Of a stretch of 64,000 bases of DNA, positions 20,495 to 33,800 are shown in pieces. Each line of letters begins with the position of its first letter. Position 1 is the stretch's first letter. The position numbers were made by a program, and so were the translations under genes. The notes beneath the pieces are model-generated. The model searched no databases. It worked only from the letters and a program-made list of their open reading frames with translations, and had not been told where the DNA came from. The DNA comes from Plasmodiophora brassicae (taxonomy: Eukaryota; Endomyxa; Phytomyxea; Plasmodiophorida; Plasmodiophoridae), in NCBI GenBank assembly GCA_039704465.1, contig JASFAU010000001.1, positions 558,001 to 622,000 on the forward strand, given 5' to 3'.

Positions 20495-20693
20495 ACAGTG
20501 AGACTCCCCTAGATGAATCCGTCTCAGGCCAGGGATCGCGATGGAGTGGCCACGCCTATACCCGGAAAGATGGTGCAACCGTCGAGTGTTTCAGACGCAA
20601 AGACCCCGTTCCTCGTGAACCAACGCTGCTAGTGCCGTACCTCGGCAACTCCAAGAGGCAGAAAGTGGAGTCAGAACGCGGCCAGCTACGGGA

Positions 20694-20883
20694 TGAAACG
20701 ACGAAATCAGAGTGATATATATTGATGGATATAGAGCGAAGATATTGGGTGTGACGGGCAACGTCGTAGACGTGAGACGCGGTGCACGTTACATCATCGC
20801 GGGCGGCGCTGACACCAGACTTGCGGAGTGCGTGGCAGCGTCGGTGTGCTGCACGAGTGTGCTGCTGGATATGGAGTTCGACA
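20694..20883 (-). repeat. Copia LTR 2 (3' LTR of copy B)
   Basis: 190 bp. The minus-strand polypurine tract TGGAGGGGGCG abuts it at 20894-20884. The RNase H frame ends inside it, at 20789. Confidence 0.92.
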
Positions 20884-23800
20884 CGCCCCCTCCAGCAGCA
20901 CACGTCCTGGGACTGGTGTCGGTGATGTCCGCCAGGATAAGGTTCGCGTGAAACGAAGTGCTGAGAGCGGGCTTCGTCAGGTAATCGGCGGCCATCTCGG
21001 CGGACGGGCACTTATGAACCACAACCAGACCGGCCTCGACAGCCTCGCGGGTGTAATGAAACTGCACCTCGATATCTTTCGTGCGATCGTCCATCCGACG
21101 ATATCCGGACCAGGCCTTCTCGCCTTGGTTATCCTCGTACACGATCGTCGGACCGGGACGCGGGAAGCCTATCTCGTCCAGGAACGTTCGGATCCAGGCA
21201 AGCTGCCGGGAAACGGCGCACAACGATTTAATCTCGGCATGCGTTGATGATAAACTGACCTTAACGGCGCCTAGGTCCTGGCGTCGTGACTGCCAATGAA
21301 CGGGGCGCCGGCCATCAGAATGACATGGCCGGAACGGGACCGGCGTGTATCCGGATCGGAGGCCCAGTCAGCATCGGCGTATGCGAGCAAGAGATCCTGC
21401 GGTTTACGCTCGTAACGAATGCCGCGCGTCGTCGTACCCGCGAGGTACTTCAGAACACGTTGGCCCGCGCGCCAGTGAGAGATGCCGGGGTTTGACGAGA
21501 ACTGGGCGAGCACGTTCGTTATGTACGCGATGTCGGGACGGCAGCGATGGGCGAGCCATGTCAGACATCCGATGAGCTTCAGGTATGGTTTGTTCGTCAT
21601 TTCGTCCCGTTCGATGTCCGATTGGGGACTCATCGACTTGGTCAGATGAACGCCGGGTTGGTGCGGCGTGTCGACCGGATGACAATTGGACATGTTGAAG
21701 TCGTCGAGTACCTTCTCAATGTACTCAGCTTGATCGAGTGTGATGGCGCCTGTGCCAGGGTCGCGTCGGATCCGCATGCCGAGTAATGTCGATGGTTCAC
21801 CTTGAGTGATCTCGGCCATGGCAGAGAGCTGGACGAGAAGCGATTCTGCGAACACGACGTCGTTGTACGCCAGCAGGCCGTCGTCGGTGTGCACAGACAT
21901 GACAATGAACTTGCCATCGCGGTTGTACCTGAAGACGCACGGGTCCGTGATGATCGTTTCGAAACCGAGCGAGAGCAGCATATCGCGGAGCGTCTTGTAC
22001 CAACGTTCGGCGCCTTGTTTTGTACCATAAAGAGCCTTCTTGAGTTGACGAACTCGATACGGGACATGGTGGTCAGTAAAGCCGTCCGGCTGGCGGATGT
22101 AGACATCGTGGAGCATGTCGGCGTTCAGATATGCGGCTACCCAGTCGACCTGTCGAAGATGCAGGTTGTGCTGAGCTTCGAGCGCTAGAATCACGAGGAA
22201 CGCGGTGGCACGGGCGGTCGGCGCGAAGGTGTCGTCGAAGTCGATGCCGGGGCGCTGTCTGAACCCTTGAGCGCAGAGACGAGCGCTGAACTTACGGATG
22301 CCACCGTCGCCACTGAGCGAAGACTTGACCCGGAACACCCACTTGGCGCCAACAGCGATCTTACCTTTCGGCAGGTCGATGAGCGGGCCGAACGTGTCCT
22401 TGGAGTCCAGCGTTGCCATCTGGGTGAGGGCAGCGTCCCACCAGTGGCCGGCGAACGACGATCAGAGGGCCTCGGCCATCGTATTAGGAACAGGAACATC
22501 GATCGCTTTCAGACTCGAGAGATCGGGTCGTGGTAGAGCTGCTGGGTCGATTGGCGCCTGTATCTTAACGCGGCAGGCGGAGACAATGCCACGACGAGCG
22601 GCCGGTCGATGGGAGCGGATGGCCTCGCGGATGAGCCGGCGTTCTTCGACCTGTAGCCAGTGGTGAATCTGGCGGCGCGATGGGCGTGGCGGACGTTGAA
22701 TTGGGGCTGTCAGCACTGGGTGCTGGAACCAGGCGTCCACCGTTGACGCCCACCGGGTGGAGGACCGGTTTGCCTTCGCGGGACCCTTCCACCATTCGCC
22801 CGGTGGTTGACGATGACGTGTAGATCGACGAGGATGCGGCATGTCCAGAACATCGTCGTCGGCGACGACATCAGCCGCAATATCCATGTCAGCAGGAGAG
22901 TCATCACCATCGTTGGCGGCATCAGCCGCAACATCCATGTCAGCAGGAGAATCAACACCATCGTTGGCGGACGGCTGAGCGGCGTCAATATCCATGTCAG
23001 CAGGGGAATCAGCACCAGCGTCGTTGCCGGCCTCCTGATGGTCCTTAACGTCGGCATCAACGATGCTGGATGCGCGGTTGCCGTCGTGGTTATCAGCGTC
23101 GACAGCAGCGTCGTTATTAGAATGACCGACGTGGCCGGCGAGATCAGGCAGGGGAGCATGATGGGTATGCGCAGATGGTTGAAGACGATCAGATGACGGA
23201 GACGACACGACAATGGATGACACCGGAACGGGGGATGCTGATGGTAGCGGTGGGATAACGGCGTCGGCAGCAGCGGGTGATGATGTAAGAACGGCAACGG
23301 TGGACGGGGAACTGGCGGCGAGTACGGGCGCGGCCTGTGAAGACTCGAGACCAGAGTTCGACCGCCCGAAGCCGAAGGTGAACGACGTTTCCAGGAATTC
23401 GGCCGTCGTGCTCTCGAATGTGTCACCTCGTTCGACGTCATAGAAGCGCCATGCCTTCATCCCTGGCGTAAAGCCGATGAATACAGCGCGAACGCGACGA
23501 TGATCCAGTTTGGTCGGCTTCTTCGAAGAGGGGTGAGGGCGCATGGCGTACGCGTCGCAGCCGTAGACGCGCAGGGAAGATACATCACGTTTAGCGAAGC
23601 GAGCCGCCTGGAACGATGAGCGACGTCCCGGAAGGACGGATCGAGGATGGACATTGTAGAGGACGGCAGAATACGAGAGCGACCAGGGCCAGGTGAAATC
23701 GGGCATACGCGCGTGACACCGGATAGCGCCTTCGATACAGCACAGGCTGTAGTTGACAATTTCGGCTCGGCCGTTCTGCTCGGGCGTATACGGAACCGAC

Positions 23801-25756
23801 TTGCGATGAAGGATGCCGGACTCATTGTAGAACGTAACGCATGCCTTGGAATTAAACTCGCCCCCGCCGTCTGTTTGGAAGTCGGAAATGCCACGTCCCT
23901 CCTGGTTGCGGAGACGTGCATCGTAGTGCTTGATGACATCGAGGGCGTCCGATTTCCGACGGAGCAGGTAGACGGTCAGGTAGCGCGTTGAATCATCCAG
24001 CATGGTCTGGTAATACTCGAAACCGCCAATACCGACGACAGGCCACCGCCCGGAGAGGTCACTATGGACGAGATCGCCAACGCGACGTGCTCGGGACGTA
24101 CTGGGAGGGAATGATGAGCGCTTGCCTTTGGTGAGAAGACAGGCCTCCAATGGACATCGATCCTGAAGCTTGGGAATGGGCTGATCGACGGCCATTCCCC
24201 GACAGCGGCGCTGCAGGAGACGCAGATTGACGTAGCCGAGATGTCCAACGCGCGCGTGCCAAAGGGCGGGCGATGCGGAGGCGACTGTGGCGGCGCGGCA
24301 GGACACGCTGGGCGCAGCCGATGAATAAATTTCAGTTAACGATGGGGCAGCGGGAGCACGCAGGGCGATCCTGTAGAGATTATTGGCTGCTCGCGTGCTG
24401 ACCGCTAGCGGGGTCCCGACAGGGGACGTCCAGTGGTCCTTGGAATAGATGGTCGCGTTGGGCCCATCGAAGACGATCTTGTGCCCGGATCGGGTGATCT
24501 GTCCAACGGAGACGAGCGCTTGGCCGAGTCGTGGGACGTGCAGCGAATCGATAGGCGCCATTTGGGACTGATCAGCGCCCAATGACGTCACGCCACATCC
24601 GGAAGTGGTCGTATGAGACAGGTCTGCAAGTTCAACCGTCGGTCCGGCGACATGTCGGTAAGCGCCGAGATGCTCACGCAGGGGCGTCATTGTGGTGGAA
24701 CATCCAGAATCGAGCAGGCCGACGAAACTGTTGTCTACGGCGGGGTGACGTGCAGACATGGCGCGAACCGGGACGTACTGATCAGGTTGCGACGATGTAT
24801 TCGATGTCGTCCGCCACAACGAGCGCTGTAGGAAACAGTTGCCATTCGTGTGCGGCTTCCTCGAGGTCGTATGTAGGACGCACAGTCCATCGCGTTCGGG
24901 AGCCTTGATCGGGTGTGCGGTGGCGCTTGCACGGTTCGCCGTTGCGAACGATATCTCCCGGTCAGCATGAGCCTCTTGAATGCGCTGCTCTTCTGATGTG
25001 AGCGTGGACACGACCTCAGTGACGGTAGGCCGCGGTTCGAGTCCACGACTGTGCAGGTTGGATGCGGCCGTGTCCAATTCTGACGAGGCGTTGCCAGCCA
25101 TCAGGACAGCCAGGAAGGAATCCGTCATGTGAAGCATGTCGTTCGGGACTGTTGTACGGAAACGTTGGGCAACGGCTTGCAGACGAGCCGCGTACAAGGC
25201 GACCGATTCACCGGCTTGCTGTCGAACACTGAACAAATCTTTAGAAGCACGAATGACAGACGAAAACGTGCAGGATCGCAGCATGCGGAAGAGAGCGCGC
25301 CAGCTGCGCCGATGTACCGGCGTACAGCAAGTTGTAGCCGATCAGAACGGTCTTGTCGACCATCTGAAACAAGAGTATCTCCCGAGCAGTTGCCTCCAGA
25401 TCCGCGTCCACATTGTCGGGGATACTCGGAGTCGGCGATCCGTCCAGGTCGATGCCGACAATTCCCGCGAATCCACGGTTGGTAAACCAAGACGCGGCGG
25501 CGGGCGCCCAAGCGGCAAACGATTCGTGCTTGCCGTCGAACCGAGGCGGAGGCACGCGATCTGTACCTGGACGCACTACGCCGTCCACAATGGTTGGGCG
25601 AGGCTGCGTCGTCGGCGTCGTGGCGATGCAGGAGTACGATGCGGTTTGCTGTCGCAGGAATGCGATGCGCGCGATCTTCTCCTGTCGCTCGGCCTCAGCG
25701 AGCTGCGCGTCGAGATCTTGGACATCTGACTCCGCCGTTCGACCGCGATCGGCCAT
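20789..25756 (-). pseudogene. Copia gag-pol, copy B, broken by two indels and one stop
   Basis: Gag starts at MADRGRT (25756). Order: Gag with CVLHTTSRKPHTNGNC; protease LLDSGCSTTMTP; GAG-pre-integrase LWHARVGHLGY; integrase with HSDLSGRW, QTDGGGEF and PEQNGRAE; an acidic linker with DSPADMD repeats (22850-23010); reverse transcriptase from VGAKWVFRV with HTDDGLLA; RNase H with ADADWASD. This is the copia order, integrase before reverse transcriptase. Damage: a 2-base loss near 25308 compared with copies A and C, an in-frame TGA at 22464-22462 between integrase and reverse transcriptase (shared with copy C), and a 1-base loss near 21309 in RNase H. Confidence 0.93.
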
Positions 25757-25805
25757 GACGTTGGACGCGAGCGAGACGCCCAGAGCGCGGTTACGACTGT
25801 TAATC

Positions 25806-25995
25806 TGAAACGACGAAATCAGAGTGATATATATTGATGGATATAGAGCGAAGATATTGGGTGTGACGGGCAACGTCGTAGACGTGAGACGCGGTGCACG
25901 TTACATCATCGCGTGCGGCGCTGACACCAGACTTGCGGAGTGCGTGGCAGCGTCGGTGTGCTGCACGAGTGTGCTGCTGGATATGGAGTTCGACA
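25806..25995 (-). repeat. Copia LTR 3 (5' LTR of copy B)
   Basis: 190 bp, the same as LTR 1 over its length as far as I compared, with the same X sequence (GCGTTTCGGC) on its right. Confidence 0.92.
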
Positions 25996-27247
25996 GCGTT
26001 TCGGCACGTTTTCCATGTTGGAGGTACCGGTTTTGAGCTCCAGGAGCGTGTCGCGAGGGCGAACCTTCAAGTTCGCCTCGCAGAACGTCGAATGGGGGAA
26101 CTTTTGTCGGTACTCAGCGTAGAGCTTGAAACATAAATCAATACCAGGAGTACGAGTTGCCCAAATCGTGAACCTGACCTGTTTCCAAACCCGCTCCTGG
26201 AATCACTTGCGTCACCGCCTTCTTGCGGCCCTCGCAGTCATGCTCGAAGTGCGAGTAGTAGCTGTCAGCCAGCGCAGAGATGTGCTCAGTGGACACGAAA
26301 TCGAACCTTCTTTCCCTTCGGCTTGAATTCGGACTGGTCGGGCTGGCCATGGCCTACTGGTGCCGCAATCGCCTGAACGCTGACCTCGCTCTCGCTGGAA
26401 GACGACGATGACGTGTCCATGACGACCACTGTTGCAACTCAGAGTGAAGTTGAAAACTTTTTGGGGGACCGTCCCAGAGGCCTTTCAAAGTTTGCCCGCC
26501 AGTCTATATTTGGAACCTCATGACGAGGCCGCGCACCCATTCTGGTGGTGAACAGACTGTGACTCGCTGTCAGTTTAGGGGGTTTACGGATAACTCTATT
26601 GTATCACAAATATATCTAAATGCATACATTGGAGATACACTCAAGACGTCCGGCAGGACATCGCTTCGTTCATCGACGGCCAACAGTGTATTACGACAGG
26701 TATTGTTCACATGAGCAGCAATACGTTCAACAACGTCTTGATGTTGTCACCATGCCAGCAGCCGTGGTATTCGCTCTGGAAAGCAAGCACACCAGGTGAA
26801 TAGGGACTCGCAATCTGCGACGTGGGTCTCTTGGCAGAGCGCTAGGCACCAACACCACATGCGCCGGTATGACGTGCTCGATTGGGAACAGCGGGCTATC
26901 CGAAACGCCAAGGGTACGTCGGTCCTTCTGCAGGTAACGTACCGGGGAATGTTGCCGAATGTCGGATACGGAATCATGTCAAACGAGCTAAAACAACATT
27001 AGAGATATACAGGTCGAACACACGAATTAAATACGCGCCAACCTTGTGCATTGAAATAAATCCAGCGTCAACGGTGTCAGGGATAGATGGGTTTCATCGA
27101 CAACACGTGGCATTTCGATGCGCAACAGTCGGTCAATGTCGCCAAGGTACATGTTCCCCTAAGGATCTGCAACCGCGACGTAATTGTCAGTGGTTGTGTT
27201 CTCGTTTCGAGCTTTCCAGGTCACATGCCTGTGAGTTCAACATAATG

Positions 27248-30083
27248 TCAGAGAATAACTATGCTATGTGGGTCTGATTCACATACCCATCTGGACGTGA
27301 CGTTCTGGTAAACGGTGGCCTCATCGTGAACCAGGTGGGTCCCGAAACGGCCACGACAGAACGTATCGAACTGGCCCAGTGCACGGGAAATTTCGTTGTA
27401 GTTGCTGATTGAGGCGTTGGCTGCATCGGCAAACGACTCGCGTGCTTCGAGGTAGTGCATCACCCAAGGATGATCGTTGACCAACGCCCAATCCTTCGTT
27501 ACAAAGCGATGGTGGAGCCAGCACCGAAGATCGTCAGAGATGCGCTCCGCTTTCGTGAACCGTCGACGAATTCCACCACACCATGTCGTTGGCAGCCGGA
27601 TCCATTCGCAAATACAGAGACTGTCCAAACAGCAAGGGACCGCCCTTGTTGCAAGCATATTCAGCACTGTAGTCGCACCTAAACCGCAGCACGTGAACAT
27701 AAGAGTACGATCACTGTAGTGCATGATGAAGACGATAACGAAGTGATTTATTCCACTGACATCGGCGCGAGACGATGGCGACGTAACGCAGTGTAACAGG
27801 GCTTGCCAAAGCCGTTACCGGCAACGGCGACGGTGGCGGAGGAGCCTTTTGTGGACGTGACACAGCCGCGCACAGTCACACCGTCATCGTGTGCCGGTGG
27901 TAGGACATGGTCCTCGACACGCCCCCTCCAACGGCACGCGGTTGCATGCGGAAGGCGGTCGAACGGACGTGTCCCGGCTGGACCTTCGACTCTGGATCAT
28001 GTACAACACGACCTTGCTCGTGCTCGTATGTCTTGGCTTGTTGACGCGACACGAGACGGATCGTGGCGTAGCTAGAGCTGACAGGTGTGGCGCGATATGC
28101 TGGGGCAAAGTCGTCAATGACGACACAGAGAGGAGGACCTGGCTCGGGACGACACCGACGCCGAAGGCGCCGGCGGACAACGTTATATCGAGAAGAGGTT
28201 GAGGCAAGCGATTGAGGCCCGTACGACCGGCGTACGCCTGGCGCTTACGTTCCGGTACTGGTTCTGGATTCCCGTAATGACGGCCTGCCTTGCTTGCGCG
28301 ATCTGCCTCGGCTCTCGGCTCTCTGGCGCGTGGCGCGACTGGAGTGGGCGTTCGTGGCGCGTTGTGCAGAAGCAGGGTCAGGGCAGAGACACAGTGACGC
28401 GGGACTGGCACTGGATGGCACCGGCGCGCGGGGCGCCGGCGGGCTCGCCGCCTCGAAGCGCGTAGAACGCGTACGACTGTTAATCTGATGAAGACGATAA
28501 CGAAGTGATTTATTCCACTGACATCGGCGCGAGACGATGGCGACGTAACGCAGTGTAACAGGGCTTGCCAAAGCCGTTACCGGCAACGGCGACGGTGGCG
28601 GAGCCTCTTTTGTGGACGTGACACAGCCGCGCACAGTCACAGCGTCATCGTGTGCCGGTGGTAGGACATGGTCCTCGACAGTGCACGTGACGTGCACTTA
28701 CCTGAGCCTGACGGCAGCTGACAACAGCTGATAGTTGGCAACGATGTTGGCAGATTGACCCCGTGTCGATGTGCATACATAAGTTTCATCCATCTTTCAA
28801 TGGAAACGTCCACACGAATCCGGACATCGGGCCAAAGAACTCGACGATATCCGGAACATGAACCAGGGAATGGACCTTAAATTCACGATACTTAGCAGAA
28901 AGATGGAACAAGTCAACGGCACATGCATCATACCGAAATCGTTATCAGCAGGATATGAGACAGCATCTCTAGTTTCGCCAGTGACTGACGAAATCGCAGA
29001 CTAATCGCCGGGAGGTCTTGACGTGAAAACTTTGAAAGTATTTCGTTGGCTGCCTGCAGGAATTCGAACATCGCGTTCCACCATTGTCTTGTAGCCTTGC
29101 TGTCGAGGAAGCGATGGATCACAGAATGAAACACAGCGACGCCAAAGTCCCCGAGCCATTGGATGTAATCATGCGCCTTCCACGACCGACGATGAAAGCA
29201 ATTCCTGGGTTTATCGCCGTTCCCTATGACGAAGATATTCAGGTCACGTAACTGTGAAGACTCTACGGACATACCTGTACACCAACGGATTTTACCCAGG
29301 ACGGATTCAACAATCGTCGCTGTAGCTGACATTTTCTTGTTCGACTTTTCGGCGCTCGAAACTTCAACGGGTACCTTCCTTCCGGGTTTGTCATTGGACG
29401 ACCGCACGCGACTTCAATATGCATTGGCAATGAATGATCAGCCCACTATGATATTCATCCATCACGGCATGGTACCGGCTCGATATTCATGTCCTTCTTA
29501 TCGGCAGGGCAACCTACCATGTCGAAGATTCGCTGCATCGTGTTGAGCAACAAACAATGTAGAGTACAAAGCGTGAACTGAGTGGCGTTCCCGAACTTGT
29601 AAGGCAAAGTGCCTGAATACGGATCGGGGCGAAGGTCGCCTGTTTTCATACGTTCGAGCATCTCTTCGTCTGTTTTAATTTGGTCCCTACAGACCATTCG
29701 CCAGAAGCGTAGTTAGCGCCTAATTGCCGCCTCGATTCGATTTCAAAAGTACCTTGGATGACCTCGCCGAAACGTCGACCAACGTCTGGTGATCGTCTCT
29801 TCAGACACTCTTTGAACCACGACTCGCACTTTCGTCCGACAGGGTCATCATCTGGAAACTGTGTCCAACTTTCTTTGTAGAGGTTGTGCCCCATGTATAT
29901 CGCCTGCTGGTGGCCATAGGTGTGATTGGGCATGGCTGATGGCCTCAGACGAGCAGGGGCTGTCCGAACTCGACGACAACAGACGGCGGCGGACGTGGCG
30001 TTCAGAGGATTGAGGTGGCGGCAAGGGCCTGGTGTACGTCGCATGTCCGTTGCCGAAATCCTGGCTACGCGGCTCACGACCAC
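27248..30083 (-). pseudogene. CACTA (Tnp2-type) transposase remnants, block X copy 2
   Basis: Same pieces and order as in copy 1, again interrupted by the TRIM in the same intron. One-base differences near 27270 and 29285 change which pieces are joined in one frame, and the latter lengthens the KAHDYIQW piece upstream (29407-28928). Confidence 0.7.
27724..28680 (-). mobile_element. TRIM element, copy 2
   Basis: LTRs 27724-27919 (196 bp) and 28486-28680 (195 bp). GTGCA is at 27719-27723 and 28681-28685, polypurine tract at 27930-27920, primer site at 28485-28472. It is 8 bp longer than copy 1 because of a 7-base duplication and one base in the left LTR. It was copied with the 10-kb unit and is not an independent insertion. 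Confidence 0.92.
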
Positions 30084-30415
30084 AAGCCATAGAGCCGTGA
30101 CTCACCGAAGTCATCGCGTGCCCAATGACGACGACGGATCCGGTGGCCGCACAAGGCACACTGGAGAATCGTCATTTTTAACCGGTCGACCTGAGGCGGC
30201 CAAAAACCTCATCACCCCGCCTTATATGAAGCAGGCCCTAGAGTAAAGCCGAGCGGAGTCCGCCACGAATTGCGGGGACTTGGTGGGGTGCTCAGTCCAA
30301 ATCACCCAAGTGACATGGCGCCGCTGACGCGCAACCGTCGTCCATCCACGGCCCTGCCGATCGTGAAACCGCCATCGAGCCTGTACCGGACCGCCAGCTT
30401 GAAGTGAATGGCAAC

Positions 30416-30477
30416 CTCCTAATTCCAAGGACGGGCCACCGTTAACGGTGGCCGTGGCCCGTACTTGGAATTAGGAG
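30416..30477. repeat. 62-bp cruciform, block X copy 2
   Basis: Same sequence as 20433-20494. Confidence 0.8.
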
Positions 30478-30676
30478 ACAGTGAGACTCCCCTAGATGAA
30501 TCCGTCTCAGGCCAGGGATCGCGATGGAGTGGCCACGCCTATACCCGGAAAGATGGTGCAACCGTCGAGTGTTTCAGACGCAAAGACCCCGTTCCTCGTG
30601 AACCAACGCTGCTAGTGCCGTACCTCGGCAACTCCAAGAGGCAGAAAGTGGAGTCAGAACGCGGCCAGCTACGGGA

Positions 30677-30866
30677 TGAAACGACGAAATCAGAGTGATA
30701 TATATTGATGGATATAGAGCGAAGATATTGGGTGTGACGGGCAACGTCGTAGACGTGAGACGCGGTGCACGTTACATCATCGCGGGCGGCGCTGACACCA
30801 GACTTGCGGAGTGCGTGGCAGCGTCGGTGTGCTGCACGAGTGTGCTGCTGGATATGGAGTTCGACA
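30677..30866 (-). repeat. Copia LTR 4 (3' LTR of copy C)
   Basis: 190 bp with the polypurine tract TGGAGGGGGCG abutting at 30877-30867. Confidence 0.92.
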
Positions 30867-33800
30867 CGCCCCCTCCAGCAGCACACGTCCTGGGACTGGT
30901 GTCGGTGATGTCCGCCAGGATAAGGTTCGCGTGAAACGAAGTGCTGAGAGCGGGCTTCGTCAGGTAATCGGCGGCCATCTCGGCGGACGGGCACTTATGA
31001 ACCACAACCAGACCGGCCTCGACAGCCTCGCGGGTGTAATGAAACTGCACCTCGATATCTTTCGTGCGATCGTCCATCCGACGATATCCGGACCAGGCCT
31101 TCTCGCCTTGGTTATCCTCGTACACGATCGTCGGACCGGGACGCGGGAAGCCTATCTCGTCCAGGAACGTTCGGATCCAGGCAAGCTGCCGGGAAACGGC
31201 GCACAACGATTTAATCTCGGCATGCGTTGATGATAAACTGACCTTAACGGCGCCTAGGTCCTGGCGTCGTGACTGCCAATGAACGGGGCCGCCGGCCATC
31301 AGAATGACATGGCCGGAACGGGACCGGCGTGTATCCGGATCGGAGGCCCAGTCAGCATCGGCGTATGCGAGCAAGAGATCCTGCGGTTTACGCTCGTAAC
31401 GAATGCCGCGCGTCGTCGTACCCGCGAGGTACTTCAGAACACGTTGGCCCGCGCGCCAGTGAGAGATGCCGGGGTTTGACGAGAACTGGGCGAGCACGTT
31501 CGTTATGTACGCGATGTCGGGACGGCAGCGATGGGCGAGCCATGTCAGACATCCGATGAGCTTCAGGTATGGTTTGTTCGTCATTTCGTCCCGTTCGATG
31601 TCCGATTGGGGACTCATCGACTTGGTCAGATGAACGCCGGGTTGGTGCGGCGTGTCGACCGGATGACAATTGGACATGTTGAAGTCGTCGAGTACCTTCT
31701 CAATGTACTCAGCTTGATCGAGTGTGATGGCGCCTGTGCCAGGGTCGCGTCGGATCCGCATGCCGAGTAATGTCGATGGTTCACCTTGATCAGTGATCTC
31801 GGCCATGGCAGAGAGCTGGACGAGAAGCGATTCTGCGAACACGACGTCGTTGTACGCCAGCAGGCCGTCGTCGGTGTGCACAGACATGACAATGAACTTG
31901 CCATCGCGGTTGTACCTGAAGACGCACGGGTCCGTGATGATCGTTTCGAAACCGAGCGAGAGCAGCATATCGCGGAGCGTCTTGTACCAACGTTCGGCGC
32001 CTTGTTTTGTACCATAAAGAGCCTTCTTGAGTTGACGAACTCGATACGGGACATGGTGGTCAGTAAAGCCGTCCGGCTGGCGGATGTAGACATCGTGGAG
32101 CATGTCGGCGTTCAGATATGCGGCTACCCAGTCGACCTGTCGAAGATGCAGGTTGTGCTGAGCTTCGAGCGCTAGAATCACGAGGAACGCGGTGGCACGG
32201 GCGGTCGGCGCGAAGGTGTCGTCGAAGTCGATGCCGGGGCGCTGTCTGAACCCTTGAGCGCAGAGACGAGCGCTGAACTTACGGATGCCACCGTCGCCAC
32301 TGAGCGAAAGACTTGACCCGGAACACCCACTTGGCGCCAACAGCGATCTTACCTTTCGGCAGGTCGATGAGCGGGCCGAACGTGTCCTTGGAGTCCAGCG
32401 TTGCCATCTGGGTGAGGGCAGCGTCCCACCAGTGGCCGGCGAACGACGATCAGAGGGCCTCGGCCATCGTATTAGGAACAGGAACATCGATCGCTTTCAG
32501 ACTCGAGAGATCGGGTCGTGGTAGAGCTGCTGGGTCGATTGGCGCCTGTATCTTAACGCGGCAGGCGGAGACAATGCCACGACGAGCGGCCGGTCGATGG
32601 GAGCGGATGGCCTCGCGGATGAGCCGGCGTTCTTCGACCTGTAGCCAGTGGTGAATCTGGCGGCGCGATGGGCGTGGCGGACGTTGAATTGGGGCTGTCA
32701 GCACTGGGTGCTGGAACCAGGCGTCCACCGTTGACGCCCACCGGGTGGAGGACCGGTTTGCCTTCGCGGGACCCTTCCACCATTCGCCCGGTGGTTGACG
32801 ATGACGTGTAGATCGACGAGGATGCGGCATGTCCAGAACATCGTCGTCGGCGACGACATCAGCCGCAATATCCATGTCAGCAGGAGAGTCATCACCATCG
32901 TTGGCGGCATCAGCCGCAACATCCATGTCAGCAGGAGAATCAACACCATCGTTGGCGGACGGCTGAGCGGCGTCAATATCCATGTCAGCAGGGGAATCAG
33001 CACCAGCGTCGTTGCCGGCCTCCTGATGGTCCTTAACGTCGGCATCAACGATGCTGGATGCGCGGTTGCCGTCGTGGTTATCAGCGTCGACAGCAGCGTC
33101 GTTATTAGAATGACCGACGTGGCCGGCGAGATCAGGCAGGGGAGCATGATGGGTATGCGCAGATGGTTGAAGACGATCAGATGACGGAGACGACACGACA
33201 ATGGATGACACCGGAACGGGGATGCTGATGGTAGCGGTGGGATAACGGCGTCGGCAGCAGCGGGTGATGATGTAAGAACGGCAACGGTGGACGGGGAACT
33301 GGCGGCGAGTACGGGCGCGGCCTGTGAAGACTCGAGACCAGAGTTCGACCGCCCGAAGCCGAAGGTGAACGACGTTTCCAGGAATTCGGCCGTCGTGCTC
33401 TCGAATGTGTCACCTCGTTCGACGTCATAGAAGCGCCATGCCTTCATCCCTGGCGTAAAGCCGATGAATACAGCGCGAACGCGACGATGATCCAGTTTGG
33501 TCGGCTTCTTCGAAGAGGGGTGAGGGCGCATGGCGTACGCGTCGCAGCCGTAGACGCGCAGGGAAGATACATCACGTTTAGCGAAGCGAGCCGCCTGGAA
33601 CGATGAGCGACGTCCCGGAAGGACGGATCGAGGATGGACATTGTAGAGGACGGCAGAATACGAGAGCGACCAGGGCCAGGTGAAATCGGGCATACGCGCG
33701 TGACACCGGATAGCGCCTTCGATACAGCACAGGCTGTAGTTGACAATTTCGGCTCGGCCGTTCTGCTCGGGCGTATACGGAACCGACTTGCGATGAAGGA

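Larger units (their letters stand above)
16021..20693 (-). mobile_element. Block X, copy 1: CACTA/EnSpm fragment with a TRIM insertion
   Basis: Between two copia LTRs lies 4.67 kb whose minus strand encodes pieces of a CACTA (Tnp2-type) transposase, a small serine-rich ORF at 16456-16163, and a TRIM element at 17750-18698. The transposase pieces match, in the same order, those of the CACTA element at 45.2-48.4 kb. Neither edge of X shows a CACTA terminal repeat, so the element was cut by the copia insertions or by recombination. The stretch 16457-17285 has no confident gene; it contains AT-rich sequence and a GTTTACGGATAAC motif. Confidence 0.75.
20694..25995 (-). mobile_element. Copia copy B, full length (5.3 kb)
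   Basis: Minus-strand Ty1/copia element with both 190-bp LTRs (25995-25806 and 20883-20694), a primer site at 25805-25792 and a polypurine tract at 20894-20884. Outer flanks (CGGGA left, GCGTT right) do not match, so no target duplication survives. That agrees with a recombination origin of the array. Confidence 0.92.
25996..30676 (-). mobile_element. Block X, copy 2
   Basis: A near-identical repeat of 16021-20693. Differences seen: a 2-base loss near 26302, one extra G near 27270, GGAGGAGCC for GGAGCCTC near 27840, a 7-base duplication (CGGCTCT) near 28315, one substitution near 28784 and one extra base near 29285. No feature of copy 1 is missing. Confidence 0.8.

Noticed and set aside
22462..22464. 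Programmed stop readthrough between copia integrase and reverse transcriptase
   Set aside because: The stop is shared by copies B and C only through the segmental duplication. Copia elements are normally one frame here, and no readthrough context was recognised.
23647..23991. Plus-strand ORFs opposite copia integrase
   Set aside because: Shadow frames of the minus-strand polyprotein. The same holds for the other long plus-strand ORFs between 14.6 and 35.9 kb.
20694..25995. Target-site duplication around copia copy B
   Set aside because: The 5 bases outside the two LTRs are CGGGA and GCGTT and do not match.
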